From positions 1 to 18,508 of the forward strand of contig JBFWIL010000022.1 of NCBI GenBank assembly GCA_050256015.1: a stretch of 18,508 nt of DNA, written 5' to 3'. Position numbers and translations under genes: made by a program. The notes under the pieces were generated by a model. The model ran no database searches, was not told the DNA's origin, and saw nothing but the letters and a program-made list of their open reading frames with translations. This DNA is from JBFWIL01 sp050256015 (GTDB taxonomy: Bacteria > Bacteroidota > Bacteroidia > Bacteroidales > Prolixibacteraceae). Of this stretch, positions 8,349-15,933 are shown piece by piece. Within the stretch, counting starts at the first letter, position 1; each line of letters begins with the position of its first letter.

Positions 8349-8379
8349 CAAATATACTAATCCTGCGGGAATATTGAAC
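8349..8379 (-). promoter_or_regulatory. promoter upstream of the bcp remnant, probably serving recA
   Basis: On the minus strand TATATTTG (8349-8356) is a perfect match to the Bacteroidota -7 box TAnnTTTG. Nineteen nt upstream is GTTC (8376-8379), a partial -33 box. The transcript would start near 8342, about 15 nt before the bcp ATG, then run through the remnant into recA. I see no LexA-like palindrome that I can defend. Confidence 0.65.
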
Positions 8380-8529
8380 AGGCTGTTTCTGAATTTGGAA
8401 TTGCCCGTCACCGCAAACAGGCTCCAGAAACACAATAAATTAAAGCTTTCGAGAAAAACCCCTAAACACCAATAACTTTAGCTGTTCGCAAATTTTTGTA
8501 AATTTAAAGCCGGATTCAATATAAGTAGT

Positions 8530-9840
8530 ATGGCTAAACGAATAAAACACCCGGGCAGATTGTTGATTTGGCTGCTGATCTGCCTGAGCGGAGTTTTTGA
8601 AGTCCGGCCGGTCAGGGCTCAGGCAGATCCCGAAACAGAGGCCAGACAATACTTCAATGCAGGATACTTTGAAAAATCCCTTCCGGTATTCCGGGAGTTG
8701 GTCAGGCTGTACCCCGAAGACCCCCAACTCAATTATTTTCTGGGTGCAAGTCTTGCTGAAACCGGACAGTATACGGAAGAAACCCGTACAGCCCTGGAAA
8801 TTGCGGGAAGCCGGGAGCCCAATGCCCTGTTTTACCTGGGGAAATACTACCACATCCGTTCCGACTGGAACCAGGCCCTGTTCTACTACAATCAGTTCAG
8901 ACAAAAAGCCCGGAAAAAATCCATCCGGGCATCATCCGTGGATGAGCTGATGGATCTGTGCCAGACCCGGAATAATCCGTTTGTCAAAAAGGAAACGCTG
9001 AAAACGGAGGGAACATCTGCATTATCCGAAAAAGAACAGCAGAAAACAGAGGAAATGGCTGCTCCTCTTATGACCGCAATACCGGCAGGATTAAAAGACA
9101 GCCTGATTCATTTTCAAATAAATGCCGGGGTGCGTTATCTGAAGATCGACCAGTTTATATTCGACAGCTCCCGGAAAGCGTTCATTAAAGGCTGGCTGAT
9201 TGAACAGGAACTGGACCGCAAACTGAAAAAGCTAAATGCGTTGCGCAGCCAATACGCAGAGCTGAGCGGAGAGACACGCGATAGTCTGGCGCAGCGCATG
9301 CTGCAGCTGGAGCAGGAGACCTACAGGATGAACCGGGAAGCACGTGAAGCATATCAACAGGCCAACTTCCGCGAAGCGGAATACTGGAGCAAAGCCGATA
9401 CCCAGGAGATACAGAAACTTCGCATGGAAGTGACCCGAATCAAAGACAGCATCCGCTCTGAGGCAGAAGAACCGGAGGAGAGAAAAACAACCGAACAGTT
9501 GGTTCTGATCCCTTCCGATTCTCTGAAAACCGACAGTACCGGCGGCATTACAGCAACCGATCACCGGGTGATCTATAAGATACAGATCGGGGCCTACCGG
9601 GACGATCCGCCCCGATGGGTACAGAACCAGTTCCGGAAACTTTCCGTATTGAGACGGATTGACCGGCATGTTGATGAGAAAGGGGTAACCGTATACACCG
9701 TGGGACAACTGAATTCATACGCAGATGCGGCTCAGCTGCAAAAGCAAATCAGGCTTGAAGGCATCCGAAACGCCAGCGTGGCAGCCTATCTCGACGGTAA
9801 ACGAGTCAGCCTGAATAAAGCCAGGGATCTGGCTCCTTAA
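8530..9840 (+). CDS. exported TPR protein with C-terminal SPOR domain
   Basis: This 436-residue protein has an N-terminal hydrophobic signal (around LLIWLLICLSGVF) with a plausible cleavage after VRA at residue 30, so it should act in the periplasm or at the envelope. Residues about 35-125 hold TPR-like helices (ARQYFNAGYFEKSLPVFREL, DPQLNYFLGASLAETGQY, ALFYLGKYYHIRSDWNQALF). Residues about 225-310 are charged and likely coiled-coil. Residues about 348-423 match a SPOR domain (YKIQIGAYRDDP, then GVTVYTVGQLNSYADAAQLQ), the fold that binds denuded peptidoglycan glycans at division sites. A role in cell-wall or division-site organisation follows from the family only. It is divergent from bcp/recA, and no strong promoter was found in the preceding gap. 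The Met at 8530 is kept because the signal peptide follows at once. Confidence 0.88.
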   Translation: MAKRIKHPGRLLIWLLICLSGVFEVRPVRAQADPETEARQYFNAGYFEKSLPVFRELVRLYPEDPQLNYFLGASLAETGQYTEETRTALEIAGSREPNALFYLGKYYHIRSDWNQALFYYNQFRQKARKKSIRASSVDELMDLCQTRNNPFVKKETLKTEGTSALSEKEQQKTEEMAAPLMTAIPAGLKDSLIHFQINAGVRYLKIDQFIFDSSRKAFIKGWLIEQELDRKLKKLNALRSQYAELSGETRDSLAQRMLQLEQETYRMNREAREAYQQANFREAEYWSKADTQEIQKLRMEVTRIKDSIRSEAEEPEERKTTEQLVLIPSDSLKTDSTGGITATDHRVIYKIQIGAYRDDPPRWVQNQFRKLSVLRRIDRHVDEKGVTVYTVGQLNSYADAAQLQKQIRLEGIRNASVAAYLDGKRVSLNKARDLAP

Positions 9841-9958
9841 ATCCCGGCAAAAATCGAAAAAGATGCACCAAAGAAAAGAAGTTTTATTTACCTTAGTGCA
9901 ATGAAAACAGCACACAACGCCTGCATGCAAAAGGCAATAACCGATTAAGCCGGCAACC

Positions 9959-10432
9959 ATGACAGTTTTGATCATCCTTTTTCTCATTTTCCTGGGCATA
10001 CTGCTGCTTCTGCTTGAGTTTGCCGTTGTTCCGGGAATCACCATTGCCGGCATTGGCGGAGCCCTCTTGCTGGGAGCCAGTATTTACCTGGCTTTTATTA
10101 CTTATGGCACTGCCGCCGGCCTGGTCAACATTGCCTTTATACTGATTGCCGTTCCCCTGCTTTTTCTTCGCTTCTTCAAAGGCGCGACCGGTAAAAAAAT
10201 GATCCTGGAATCAGAAATTTCCGGAAAAGCCAAAGAACTTGCTGCCGGCGCCATAAAGCCGGGAGATAAAGGAATCACCGCAGGGCGGCTGGCTCCCATA
10301 GGAAAGGTACGCATCAAAAATCAGCTGGTCGAAGGAAAATCCCAGGGGGAGTTTATTGATCAGCAGGTCGGGGTGCGGGTGGTGGAAGTCTTACGCACAC
10401 AAATCATTGTTGAACCCATAAAACAAGAATAA
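9959..10432 (+). CDS. short NfeD-family membrane protein
   Basis: The 157-residue protein has two or three hydrophobic segments in residues 3-72. They are followed by a soluble C-terminal OB-fold-like domain (about 95-155: GDKGITAGRLAPIGKVRI, then VGVRVVEVLRTQIIVEPI), which is the NfeD layout. The ClpP-like serine protease domain of long NfeD proteins is absent, so this is the short form. It ends one base before floA, and NfeD-flotillin pairs are a classic operon. NfeD is thought to be a partner or membrane anchor of the flotillin. The 118-nt gap upstream holds no clear promoter or terminator, so it may be co-transcribed with the SPOR gene. Confidence 0.9.
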   Translation: MTVLIILFLIFLGILLLLLEFAVVPGITIAGIGGALLLGASIYLAFITYGTAAGLVNIAFILIAVPLLFLRFFKGATGKKMILESEISGKAKELAAGAIKPGDKGITAGRLAPIGKVRIKNQLVEGKSQGEFIDQQVGVRVVEVLRTQIIVEPIKQE

Positions 10433-10433
10433 C

Positions 10434-11408
10434 ATGGTATATTTTGGAACTTTTGGACTGATTGCAGGAATTTTTATCCTGCTGATCATCATTTTATATT
10501 TTATACCGATCGGGCTGTGGTTCTCCGCCCTGGTTTCGGGAGTGAAAATCTCGCTGATGCAGCTCTTCCTGATGCGTTTCCGGAAAGTTCCGCCATCGGT
10601 GATTGTCCGGGCACTGATAGAAGGAACCAAAGCCGGGATCAGGCTTGACCGCGACAAGCTGGAAGCCCATTACCTGGCCGGTGGACGGGTGGATATGGTG
10701 GTTCATGCCCTGGTCTCGGCAGAAAAGGCCAACATTGAACTGAGCTTTAACATGGCCACGGCCATCGACCTGGCCGGACGCGATGTGTTTGAAGCCGTGC
10801 AAATGTCGGTCAACCCCAAGGTAATAGACACCCCTCCCGTGGCAGCAGTGGCAAAAGACGGAATCCAGCTTATCGCCAAGGCCCGGGTTACGGTGCGGGC
10901 CAACATCAAGCAACTGGTGGGTGGCGCCGGGGAAGAAACCATCCTGGCCCGTGTCGGTGAAGGAATCGTCTCTTCCATTGGCTCCAGTCACAGCCACAAG
11001 TCGGTGCTGGAAAATCCCGATTCCATTTCCAAGCTGGTTTTAAACAAGGGACTGGATGCAGGAACGGCTTTTGAGATCCTTTCCATAGATATTGCCGATA
11101 TCGATATAGGCAAGAATATCGGAGCAGGACTCCAGATTGACCAGGCCGATGCAGATAAGAACATTGCCCAGGCCAAGGCCGAGGAAAGACGAGCCATGGC
11201 TGTGGCACTGGAACAGGAAATGCGGGCCAAGGCGCAGGAAGCCAGAGCTAAGGTAATAGAAGCCGAAGCCCAGATCCCGCTGGCTATCTCCGAAGCCTTC
11301 CGGGCAGGTAACCTGGGAATCATGGATTACATGAAATACAAAAACATAATGGCCGATACGCAGATGCGCGAGTCGATTGCCGGAGAAGACCAGGAAAAGA
11401 AAGAGTAA
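10434..11408 (+). CDS. floA: flotillin-like protein FloA
   Basis: FloA is a bacterial flotillin (formerly UPF0365/YqfA) that forms clusters in functional membrane microdomains on the inner face of the membrane. The 324-residue product has the family length. Residues 1-30 form an N-terminal membrane-inserted hydrophobic segment. An SPFH/PHB-like domain follows, with strongly conserved FloA stretches such as AHYLAGGRVDMVVHALVSAE, GIQLIAKARVTVRANI and GEGIVSSIGSSHSHKSVLEN. The C-terminal part is rich in Ala and Glu (AKAEERRAMAVALEQEMRAK) and should form the oligomerising coiled coil. The start lies one nt after the nfeD stop, so translation is probably coupled. A terminator-like hairpin at 11541-11569 may end this operon, although a promoter-like box lies between. 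Confidence 0.96.
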   Translation: MVYFGTFGLIAGIFILLIIILYFIPIGLWFSALVSGVKISLMQLFLMRFRKVPPSVIVRALIEGTKAGIRLDRDKLEAHYLAGGRVDMVVHALVSAEKANIELSFNMATAIDLAGRDVFEAVQMSVNPKVIDTPPVAAVAKDGIQLIAKARVTVRANIKQLVGGAGEETILARVGEGIVSSIGSSHSHKSVLENPDSISKLVLNKGLDAGTAFEILSIDIADIDIGKNIGAGLQIDQADADKNIAQAKAEERRAMAVALEQEMRAKAQEARAKVIEAEAQIPLAISEAFRAGNLGIMDYMKYKNIMADTQMRESIAGEDQEKKE

Positions 11409-11470
11409 AAAAAAATGCTATAGAACATGTTTTTTAACATTCACTTAACACCACATAATGCTTTTCGGTC

Positions 11471-11478
11471 TATCTTTG
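11471..11478 (+). promoter_or_regulatory. -7 promoter box downstream of floA
   Basis: TATCTTTG is an exact match to the Bacteroidota -7 consensus TAnnTTTG. The -33 box at the right distance is poor; the nearest candidate is a TTAAC near 11445. Transcription would begin near 11484 and meet the hairpin terminator about 85 nt later. No start codon with a useful ORF follows, so the product would be an RNA. Confidence 0.5.
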
Positions 11479-11483
11479 TCTCA

Positions 11484-11569
11484 GCTTTTATTTCATAAGT
11501 TTAGGTTTGATTAGGTTTATTGGTTTAGTTAGGTTAGAAAAGGGTAGATATTCATCTACCTTTTTTTTT
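11484..11569 (+). ncRNA. candidate small RNA of about 85 nt
   Basis: The unit runs from the TATCTTTG promoter box to a clean intrinsic terminator and has no ORF. Its centre, 11495-11552, contains no C at all over 58 nt. It carries repeated TTAGGTT-like words (TTTAGGTTTG, TTAGGTTTAT, GGTTTAG, TTAGGTTAG), so it should be largely single-stranded until the terminator stem. That is the form of an sRNA with an open pairing region. I do not recognise it as a known Rfam family. It could instead be the 3' untranslated region of the floA operon. Confidence 0.4.
11541..11569 (+). terminator. intrinsic terminator after floA / candidate sRNA
   Basis: The stem GGTAGAT (11543-11549) / ATCTACC (11554-11560) has a four-base ATTC loop and is followed by nine T (11561-11569). 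A-T and G-T pairs extend the stem at its base. This is a strong, compact plus-strand terminator, and it separates floA from the next gene. Confidence 0.85.
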
Positions 11570-11721
11570 GCTCCTTAGCCAGCAGTCCACACAGCTCATC
11601 GTTAAAAAAGCAGGGCCAACACGCATACATTGGCCTCAAATTTGCATAGTTAGACGAAACAATAATAGTAGCATAGTAAAAATTGGCCTTCCTCAGAAAA
11701 AGGGAAAGACGCTTAAATTGT

Positions 11722-11729
11722 TATTTTTG
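11722..11729 (+). promoter_or_regulatory. possible -7 box of the large TPR gene
   Basis: TATTTTTG matches TAnnTTTG exactly. No TTTG-like -33 box is seen at 19-21 nt upstream, so the call is weak. A start near 11736 would give a 96-nt leader before the ATG at 11832 and would argue against the upstream in-frame ATG at 11736. The rest of the 11570-11831 gap shows nothing else I can support. Confidence 0.35.
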
Positions 11730-11831
11730 CCATAGATGCCGGAAGCGCCGGCCAAGAACCCGGCCGGATATTTCCTGTTTATCCCGAACAAACGGCGGGA
11801 ATTCCTGACCGGCTTTAAAACATTAAACTGC

Positions 11832-13799
11832 ATGAGATCAACGTTTCTTCTTATAATGAGCTTCATCGTTAACATGGCTTCAGCCCAGTTAAACATTAAC
11901 AATTACATCCAGGCCGGACAAACCCGTCTTCAGGTCGGGAATTATGTCGGAGCCATTGAACATTTCAACATCGTCATCAAATTCAAGCCCCAACTGCCTG
12001 AACCGTATTTTCTGCGGGGACTGGCCAAACATCAGCTGGAGGATTTCCGGGGAGCCATCGCCGATTATGATGTTGCCATCAACATCAAGCCCTATTTCCC
12101 TGACGCATACTCCAGCAGGGGACTGGCCAGGCTGGAGTTGCAGGATTTTGAAGGGGCCATCGCCGATTACAACAAAGCCCTGGAACTTGCACCCCGGGAT
12201 GCCGGGATTTACAACAACAGGGGAATAGCCCGGATTTCCATGAAAAATGTTGAAGGAGCCATCGCCGATTACAACAAAGCCTTGAAGTTCAACCCGAATT
12301 TCATCAATGCTTACATCAACCGGAGCAACGCCTATATTGTCAAAGGAGAAATCCGGGAGGCCATACGCGACCTTAACCGGGTGGTCATGATCAGGCCGCA
12401 TTACGGGCAGGTATATCTGCTTCGTGGACTGGCTCGTTTCCAGCTGGACGATTATGCCGCTGCGCTGCGCGATTTTGACCAAACACTGCGTTTTGACCCC
12501 CAGAATGCCTATGCTTATAACAACCGGGGGATTGTCAAACAGGAACTGGGCGATTATGTCGGAGCCATTATGGACTACGACCTGGCCCTTCAACTGAACC
12601 CCACCCTGCCCAATGCCTATTTCAACCGGGGAATAGCACGGGAAATACTGAACCGGCCGGGATCAGAAAATGACTTTCATGTTGCTGCACGGCTGGATCC
12701 CAAGCTGGATATCCGGCGGTTCCGAAAAGAACAACAAGCGGAACAATATGCCCGGCAACAGCAACAACAACAGCAACAGATCCTGGCTGCCAACTCCGGC
12801 GGACAGGGCAATTCCGCCTCCGGTTCTGCTTCCCCTTCGGCACAAAAACATCCCGCACAGCAGCAAATTGCCCGGGCAGACAGCACGGCTCAACAGCAAA
12901 CAGGGAAACAGCAAACGGTACAGGACAAAGAACAACAAGAACGCCGGCGGTTCCGGCTGGCACTGGCCGATACCAGAAACCTTCCCCAGTATGATGAAGC
13001 CGAAGAGGCCGAAAACGGCCTGATCCAGAACAGGAACGTAATCATCGAACTGCAACGTATCTTTGTAATCTCTTCTTTTAGTGAAAAAGAAATGGATTAC
13101 AGGCGTTTGCAATATTACAGCATGGCCCTGGAAGAACTGAACCGGAAAAACAATTACAGTCCGCTGATGAGCATCACCAACCAGGATATGGAGAATTACA
13201 CTGAAAACTTTAAAAATCAGCTCAATTATTTCACAGACAGACTGGAAACGGAAAAAAGTTCGGTCAACTACCTGTGCCGGGGAATTTTCCTCTATCTGAT
13301 CTTTGATTACAACAAAGCGCTGGACGACCTGGACCAGAGCCTTCGCAAAGACCGGGCCAACATGCTGACCTGGTTTACCCGGGCCAACGCCAGACTAAAA
13401 ATGGCAGAGCTTATAGAATCAGTACCCGACTATTCCGATGAGCTGATTGTTCCCGTTGGCAGCAAAGGACAGGCGGCTGAAACTAAAACAAAGGAAATTC
13501 TGCTCGACTATCAGTATGTAATGGAAGATTACCGGAAAGCTACCCAGCTGGATCCCGCCTTTCCCTTCAGTTGGTATAACCGGGCTTATGTTCTCAGTAA
13601 ACTCAAACGCTTTGACGAAGCCATGGACGACCTGGACCGGGCCATCGCCCTGCAGCCTGATTTTGCAGAAGCTTATTTCAACCGGGGACTGATCAAAATA
13701 TACCAGAACGACACAGAAGGAGGGGCGCTGGACCTGAGCAAAGCCGGGGACCTTGGAATTAAGGCAGCTTACAATGTAATTAAACGTTATTGCAACTAA
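11832..13799 (+). CDS. exported multi-TPR protein with glutamine-rich linker
   Basis: The product is 655 residues from the Met chosen here. That Met is followed directly by a signal peptide (RSTFLLIMSFIVNMASA, cleavage near residue 18). The in-frame ATG at 11736 would add 32 residues in front of the signal and is disfavoured. Residues about 22-300 hold about eight consecutive 34-residue TPR units with the GAIADYNKALELAP pattern. Residues about 309-395 form a linker that starts with eight consecutive Gln (309-316) and stays rich in Gln, Ser and Ala. A further helical region follows, then two or three C-terminal TPRs (about 500-655; NKALDDLDQSLRKD, FDEAMDDLDRAIALQPD). TPRs are protein-binding scaffolds, so an envelope scaffold is likely, but no partner or reaction can be named. 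The stop lies 11 nt before the rarA start, so the two are probably co-transcribed. Confidence 0.88.
   Translation: MRSTFLLIMSFIVNMASAQLNINNYIQAGQTRLQVGNYVGAIEHFNIVIKFKPQLPEPYFLRGLAKHQLEDFRGAIADYDVAINIKPYFPDAYSSRGLARLELQDFEGAIADYNKALELAPRDAGIYNNRGIARISMKNVEGAIADYNKALKFNPNFINAYINRSNAYIVKGEIREAIRDLNRVVMIRPHYGQVYLLRGLARFQLDDYAAALRDFDQTLRFDPQNAYAYNNRGIVKQELGDYVGAIMDYDLALQLNPTLPNAYFNRGIAREILNRPGSENDFHVAARLDPKLDIRRFRKEQQAEQYARQQQQQQQQILAANSGGQGNSASGSASPSAQKHPAQQQIARADSTAQQQTGKQQTVQDKEQQERRRFRLALADTRNLPQYDEAEEAENGLIQNRNVIIELQRIFVISSFSEKEMDYRRLQYYSMALEELNRKNNYSPLMSITNQDMENYTENFKNQLNYFTDRLETEKSSVNYLCRGIFLYLIFDYNKALDDLDQSLRKDRANMLTWFTRANARLKMAELIESVPDYSDELIVPVGSKGQAAETKTKEILLDYQYVMEDYRKATQLDPAFPFSWYNRAYVLSKLKRFDEAMDDLDRAIALQPDFAEAYFNRGLIKIYQNDTEGGALDLSKAGDLGIKAAYNVIKRYCN
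12051..12356 (+). repeat. three tandem 102-bp coding repeats (TPR units)
   Basis: Near-identical words beginning GGAGCCATCGCCGATTA recur at 12051, 12153 and 12255, exactly 102 bp (34 codons) apart. The last two share GCCATCGCCGATTACAACAA. Neighbouring units keep the period with more divergence. The nucleotide-level similarity suggests fairly recent unit duplication or conversion within the TPR gene. Confidence 0.75.
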
Positions 13800-13810
13800 A
13801 CAAAAGCAAC

Positions 13811-15082
13811 ATGAGCACCCAGCCATTGGCAGAACGCCTGCGCCCGCACAGCCTGGAAGATTACATCGGTCAGCAGCATCTGGTCGGCCGGGAAGGGGTC
13901 TTGCGCAAAATGATCGAATCGGGCAGGTTGGCATCCCTGATCCTGTGGGGGCCTCCCGGCGTGGGGAAAACCACCCTGGCCCGCATCATTGCCAATGCGC
14001 TCGACCGGCCCTTTTACATTTTGAGTGCCATCAGCTCGGGAGTGAAAGATGTGCGCGAGGTAATCGAAAGAGCAAGGAAACAACAATTTTTCAACCGGCC
14101 CAACCCGATTCTGTTCATCGACGAAATTCACCGGTTCAGCAAGGCCCAGCAGGATTCCCTGCTGGGAGCCGTTGAAGAGGGACTGGTTACCCTGATCGGG
14201 GCGACCACCGAAAATCCGTCCTTTGAAGTGATTTCTCCCCTGCTTTCACGCTGTCAGGTATACGTACTTGAGCCGCTTGGAAAAAACGACCTGCAACAAA
14301 TTTTGGAACTGGCCCTGCGAAAAGACACGGAACTAAAAAAAAGGCAAATAATCCTGGAAGAGGAAGAGGCCCTGCTTCGATTCTCCGGAGGCGATGCCCG
14401 AAAGCTGCTAAACATTCTTGAACTGATGGTGACCGCCTCGGAACAGGATCCGGTGCGCATCACCAACAAAAAGGTGCTGGTCAGCCTCCAGAACAATCCG
14501 GCCATCTACGACAAAAAAGGGGAAATGCATTACGACATAATTTCGGCTTTTATTAAAAGTATCCGCGGCAGCGATCCTGATGCCGCCGTTTACTGGCTGG
14601 CAAGAATGATCGAAGGCGGAGAAGATGTCAAGTTCATCGCCCGGCGCATGCTGATCCTGGCAGCAGAAGACATCGGGCTGGCCAATCCAAATGCCCTGCT
14701 ATTGGCTCAGAGCACATTTGATGCCGTCCACCAGATCGGCTATCCTGAATCACGCATCATCCTTTCCGAATGTGCCATTTACCTGGCCACCTCCCCTAAA
14801 AGCAATTCGGCTTATGAAGCTATCAACTCAGCCCTGAAACTGGTGGAACGCACAGGCGATCTTCCCGTTCCCCTGTCCATACGAAACGCCCCCACCAAAC
14901 TTATGAAAGAACTGGGTTACGGCAAAGACTACAAATATGCCCATGCTTACGAAGGTAATTTCGCCCAACAGGATTTTCTTCCCGAGTCCATAGAAAAACA
15001 GCGACTATACAAACCGCAGAAAAACGCCTCGGAGATGAAGATTCTGGAACGGCTCAGAGCCTGGTGGGGAAAACGCTATTGA
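13811..15082 (+). CDS. rarA: replication-associated recombination protein A (RarA/MgsA, AAA+ ATPase)
   Basis: RarA is a clamp-loader-related AAA+ ATPase that acts at stalled replication forks. The 423-residue product has the N-terminal LAERLRPHSLEDYIGQQHL, Walker A GPPGVGKT (47-54), Walker B LFIDEIH (101-107), sensor 1 IGATTENPS (129-137) and a Ser-Arg-Cys arginine-finger segment (146-148). The C-terminal tetramerisation part contains YDIISAFIKSIRGSDPDAA, the family motif RRMLILAAEDIGLANP, and NAPTKLMKELGYG. The start MSTQPLAERL at 13811 is preferred over an in-frame ATG at 13790, because the earlier one overlaps the end of the TPR gene and adds unconserved residues. In the gap after the stop I see no convincing terminator. 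Confidence 0.97.
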   Translation: MSTQPLAERLRPHSLEDYIGQQHLVGREGVLRKMIESGRLASLILWGPPGVGKTTLARIIANALDRPFYILSAISSGVKDVREVIERARKQQFFNRPNPILFIDEIHRFSKAQQDSLLGAVEEGLVTLIGATTENPSFEVISPLLSRCQVYVLEPLGKNDLQQILELALRKDTELKKRQIILEEEEALLRFSGGDARKLLNILELMVTASEQDPVRITNKKVLVSLQNNPAIYDKKGEMHYDIISAFIKSIRGSDPDAAVYWLARMIEGGEDVKFIARRMLILAAEDIGLANPNALLLAQSTFDAVHQIGYPESRIILSECAIYLATSPKSNSAYEAINSALKLVERTGDLPVPLSIRNAPTKLMKELGYGKDYKYAHAYEGNFAQQDFLPESIEKQRLYKPQKNASEMKILERLRAWWGKRY

Positions 15083-15171
15083 GATTTTGTAGATTTTCCA
15101 TTTCCGCTTTTACAAACACGGGAATCAAATTTCATGAAGGATAAATGCAAAAAATCATAATAGAATAAGTC

Positions 15172-15203
15172 TTTTATACGTTAAAAATTATTTGGTAATT
15201 TTA
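15172..15203 (+). promoter_or_regulatory. possible promoter of the right sigma gene
   Basis: TTTT (15172-15175) is separated by 20 nt from TAATTTTA (15196-15203), a two-mismatch match to TTTG, 19-21 nt, TAnnTTTG. It would start transcription about 18 nt before the sigma ATG. The region is A+T-rich, so chance matches are easy. Confidence 0.3.
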
Positions 15204-15226
15204 TTGCCGATAATACCATAAGCAGG

Positions 15227-15820
15227 ATGCAAAATCCATCAAAAACGGCAAAGACAAACCTTCTTGCTAAAAAAATAAAAAAAGGAGACATGAATGCTTT
15301 TGATCTCCTGTATAGCACATACAGCCAGAAGCTGTACGGTTTTGCTTTTTCAATGACCAAGAGTCACGAGGATGCCAAAGAGGTTGTCCAGGAAACTTTT
15401 TTTAAAATCTGGGAAAAACGGAGCCAAATCAATCCATCAGTCTCAATCCAGGCTTTTCTTTTTTCAATATCCTATCACACAACAATCGATTTAATGCGCA
15501 AAAGGTTGAAAGAAGATAAATATCGCACGTATTTGAAAGCGCAATCATCTGTATATGAAAATACGGCAGAGGACAATCCGGTATATTACAAGGAGCTGAT
15601 CTGCATATTGAACAAGGTAGTCCGTGAACTTCCGGAACAACGCAGAAAAATCTATATGCTAAGCAGGGAAGATGGATTAAGCCACCGCGAAATTGCGAAA
15701 AAATTAAACATCTCCGGGAAAACTGTTGAAAATCAAATCAATATGGCATTAAAGGCGATCCGCAAACAACTGAATTCCGACGATTTGCTGCTCTGGCTAC
15801 TCATAACCTCCCTTGTTTAA
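15227..15820 (+). CDS. ECF-type RNA polymerase sigma-70 factor (Bacteroides expansion family)
   Basis: This 197-residue sigma factor heads the right PUL-like locus. Region 2 is at about 24-95 (FDLLYSTYSQKLYGFAF, DAKEVVQETFFKIWEKR, IQAFLFSISYHTTIDLMRKR). Region 4 is at about 128-185, with VRELPEQRRKIYMLSREDGL followed by the helix-turn-helix HREIAKKLNISGKTVENQI. It ends in a hydrophobic tail, LLLWLLITSLV. It is only distantly similar to the left sigma factor (shared KLYGF, Q-E-x-F-x-x-I-W-E and P-E-x-R-R/K-Q/K-I motifs), so it is not a recent duplicate. Its promoter target is probably the susC downstream. The gene is richer in Lys and A+T than rarA next to it. Confidence 0.95.
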   Translation: MQNPSKTAKTNLLAKKIKKGDMNAFDLLYSTYSQKLYGFAFSMTKSHEDAKEVVQETFFKIWEKRSQINPSVSIQAFLFSISYHTTIDLMRKRLKEDKYRTYLKAQSSVYENTAEDNPVYYKELICILNKVVRELPEQRRKIYMLSREDGLSHREIAKKLNISGKTVENQINMALKAIRKQLNSDDLLLWLLITSLV

Positions 15821-15837
15821 AACTCCATAAAAAAAAA

Positions 15838-15915
15838 TTCAGTCTCTTTTGGGGGGTACCGGTTACTTCTTCGTATTACTAATAAGGACTGAAGAAAATA
15901 TGAATCTTTATTCAT
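15838..15915. repeat. inverted repeats in the right sigma-fecR gap
   Basis: TTCAGTC (15838-15844) is mirrored by GACTGAA (15887-15893), and ATGAAT (15900-15905) by ATTCAT (15910-15915) with a 4-nt spacer. The gap also contains a run of six G. The second repeat lies 18 nt before the fecR ATG and could fold as a weak leader hairpin. Neither has the form of a terminator. Confidence 0.3.
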
Positions 15916-15933
15916 CCTGAAAATTAAGCAGCT

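Noticed and set aside
8328..8435. Upstream extension of the bcp remnant ORF (87-codon version)
   Set aside because: The extra N-terminal residues do not resemble Bcp and would span the TATATTTG promoter; the Met at 8327 matches the family start.
9901..9948. 15-codon ORF in the gap before nfeD
   Set aside because: Too short, no conserved feature, and no clear promoter or initiation context.
11495..11552. G-quadruplex in the C-free region
   Set aside because: Only GG pairs with 6-8 nt loops are present, too weak to support a quadruplex claim.
11736..11831. Earlier in-frame ATG for the large TPR gene
   Set aside because: It would place 32 polar residues before an evident signal peptide and lies at the predicted transcription start.
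11889..12593. 234-codon minus-strand open frame opposite the TPR gene
   Set aside because: Its repeated VVIGDGSFKILQ-like pattern is just the reverse complement of the TPR repeats; there is no independent evidence for a gene.
13790..13810. Earlier in-frame ATG for rarA
   Set aside because: It overlaps the end of the TPR gene and adds residues not seen in RarA; the ATG at 13811 gives the normal N-terminus.
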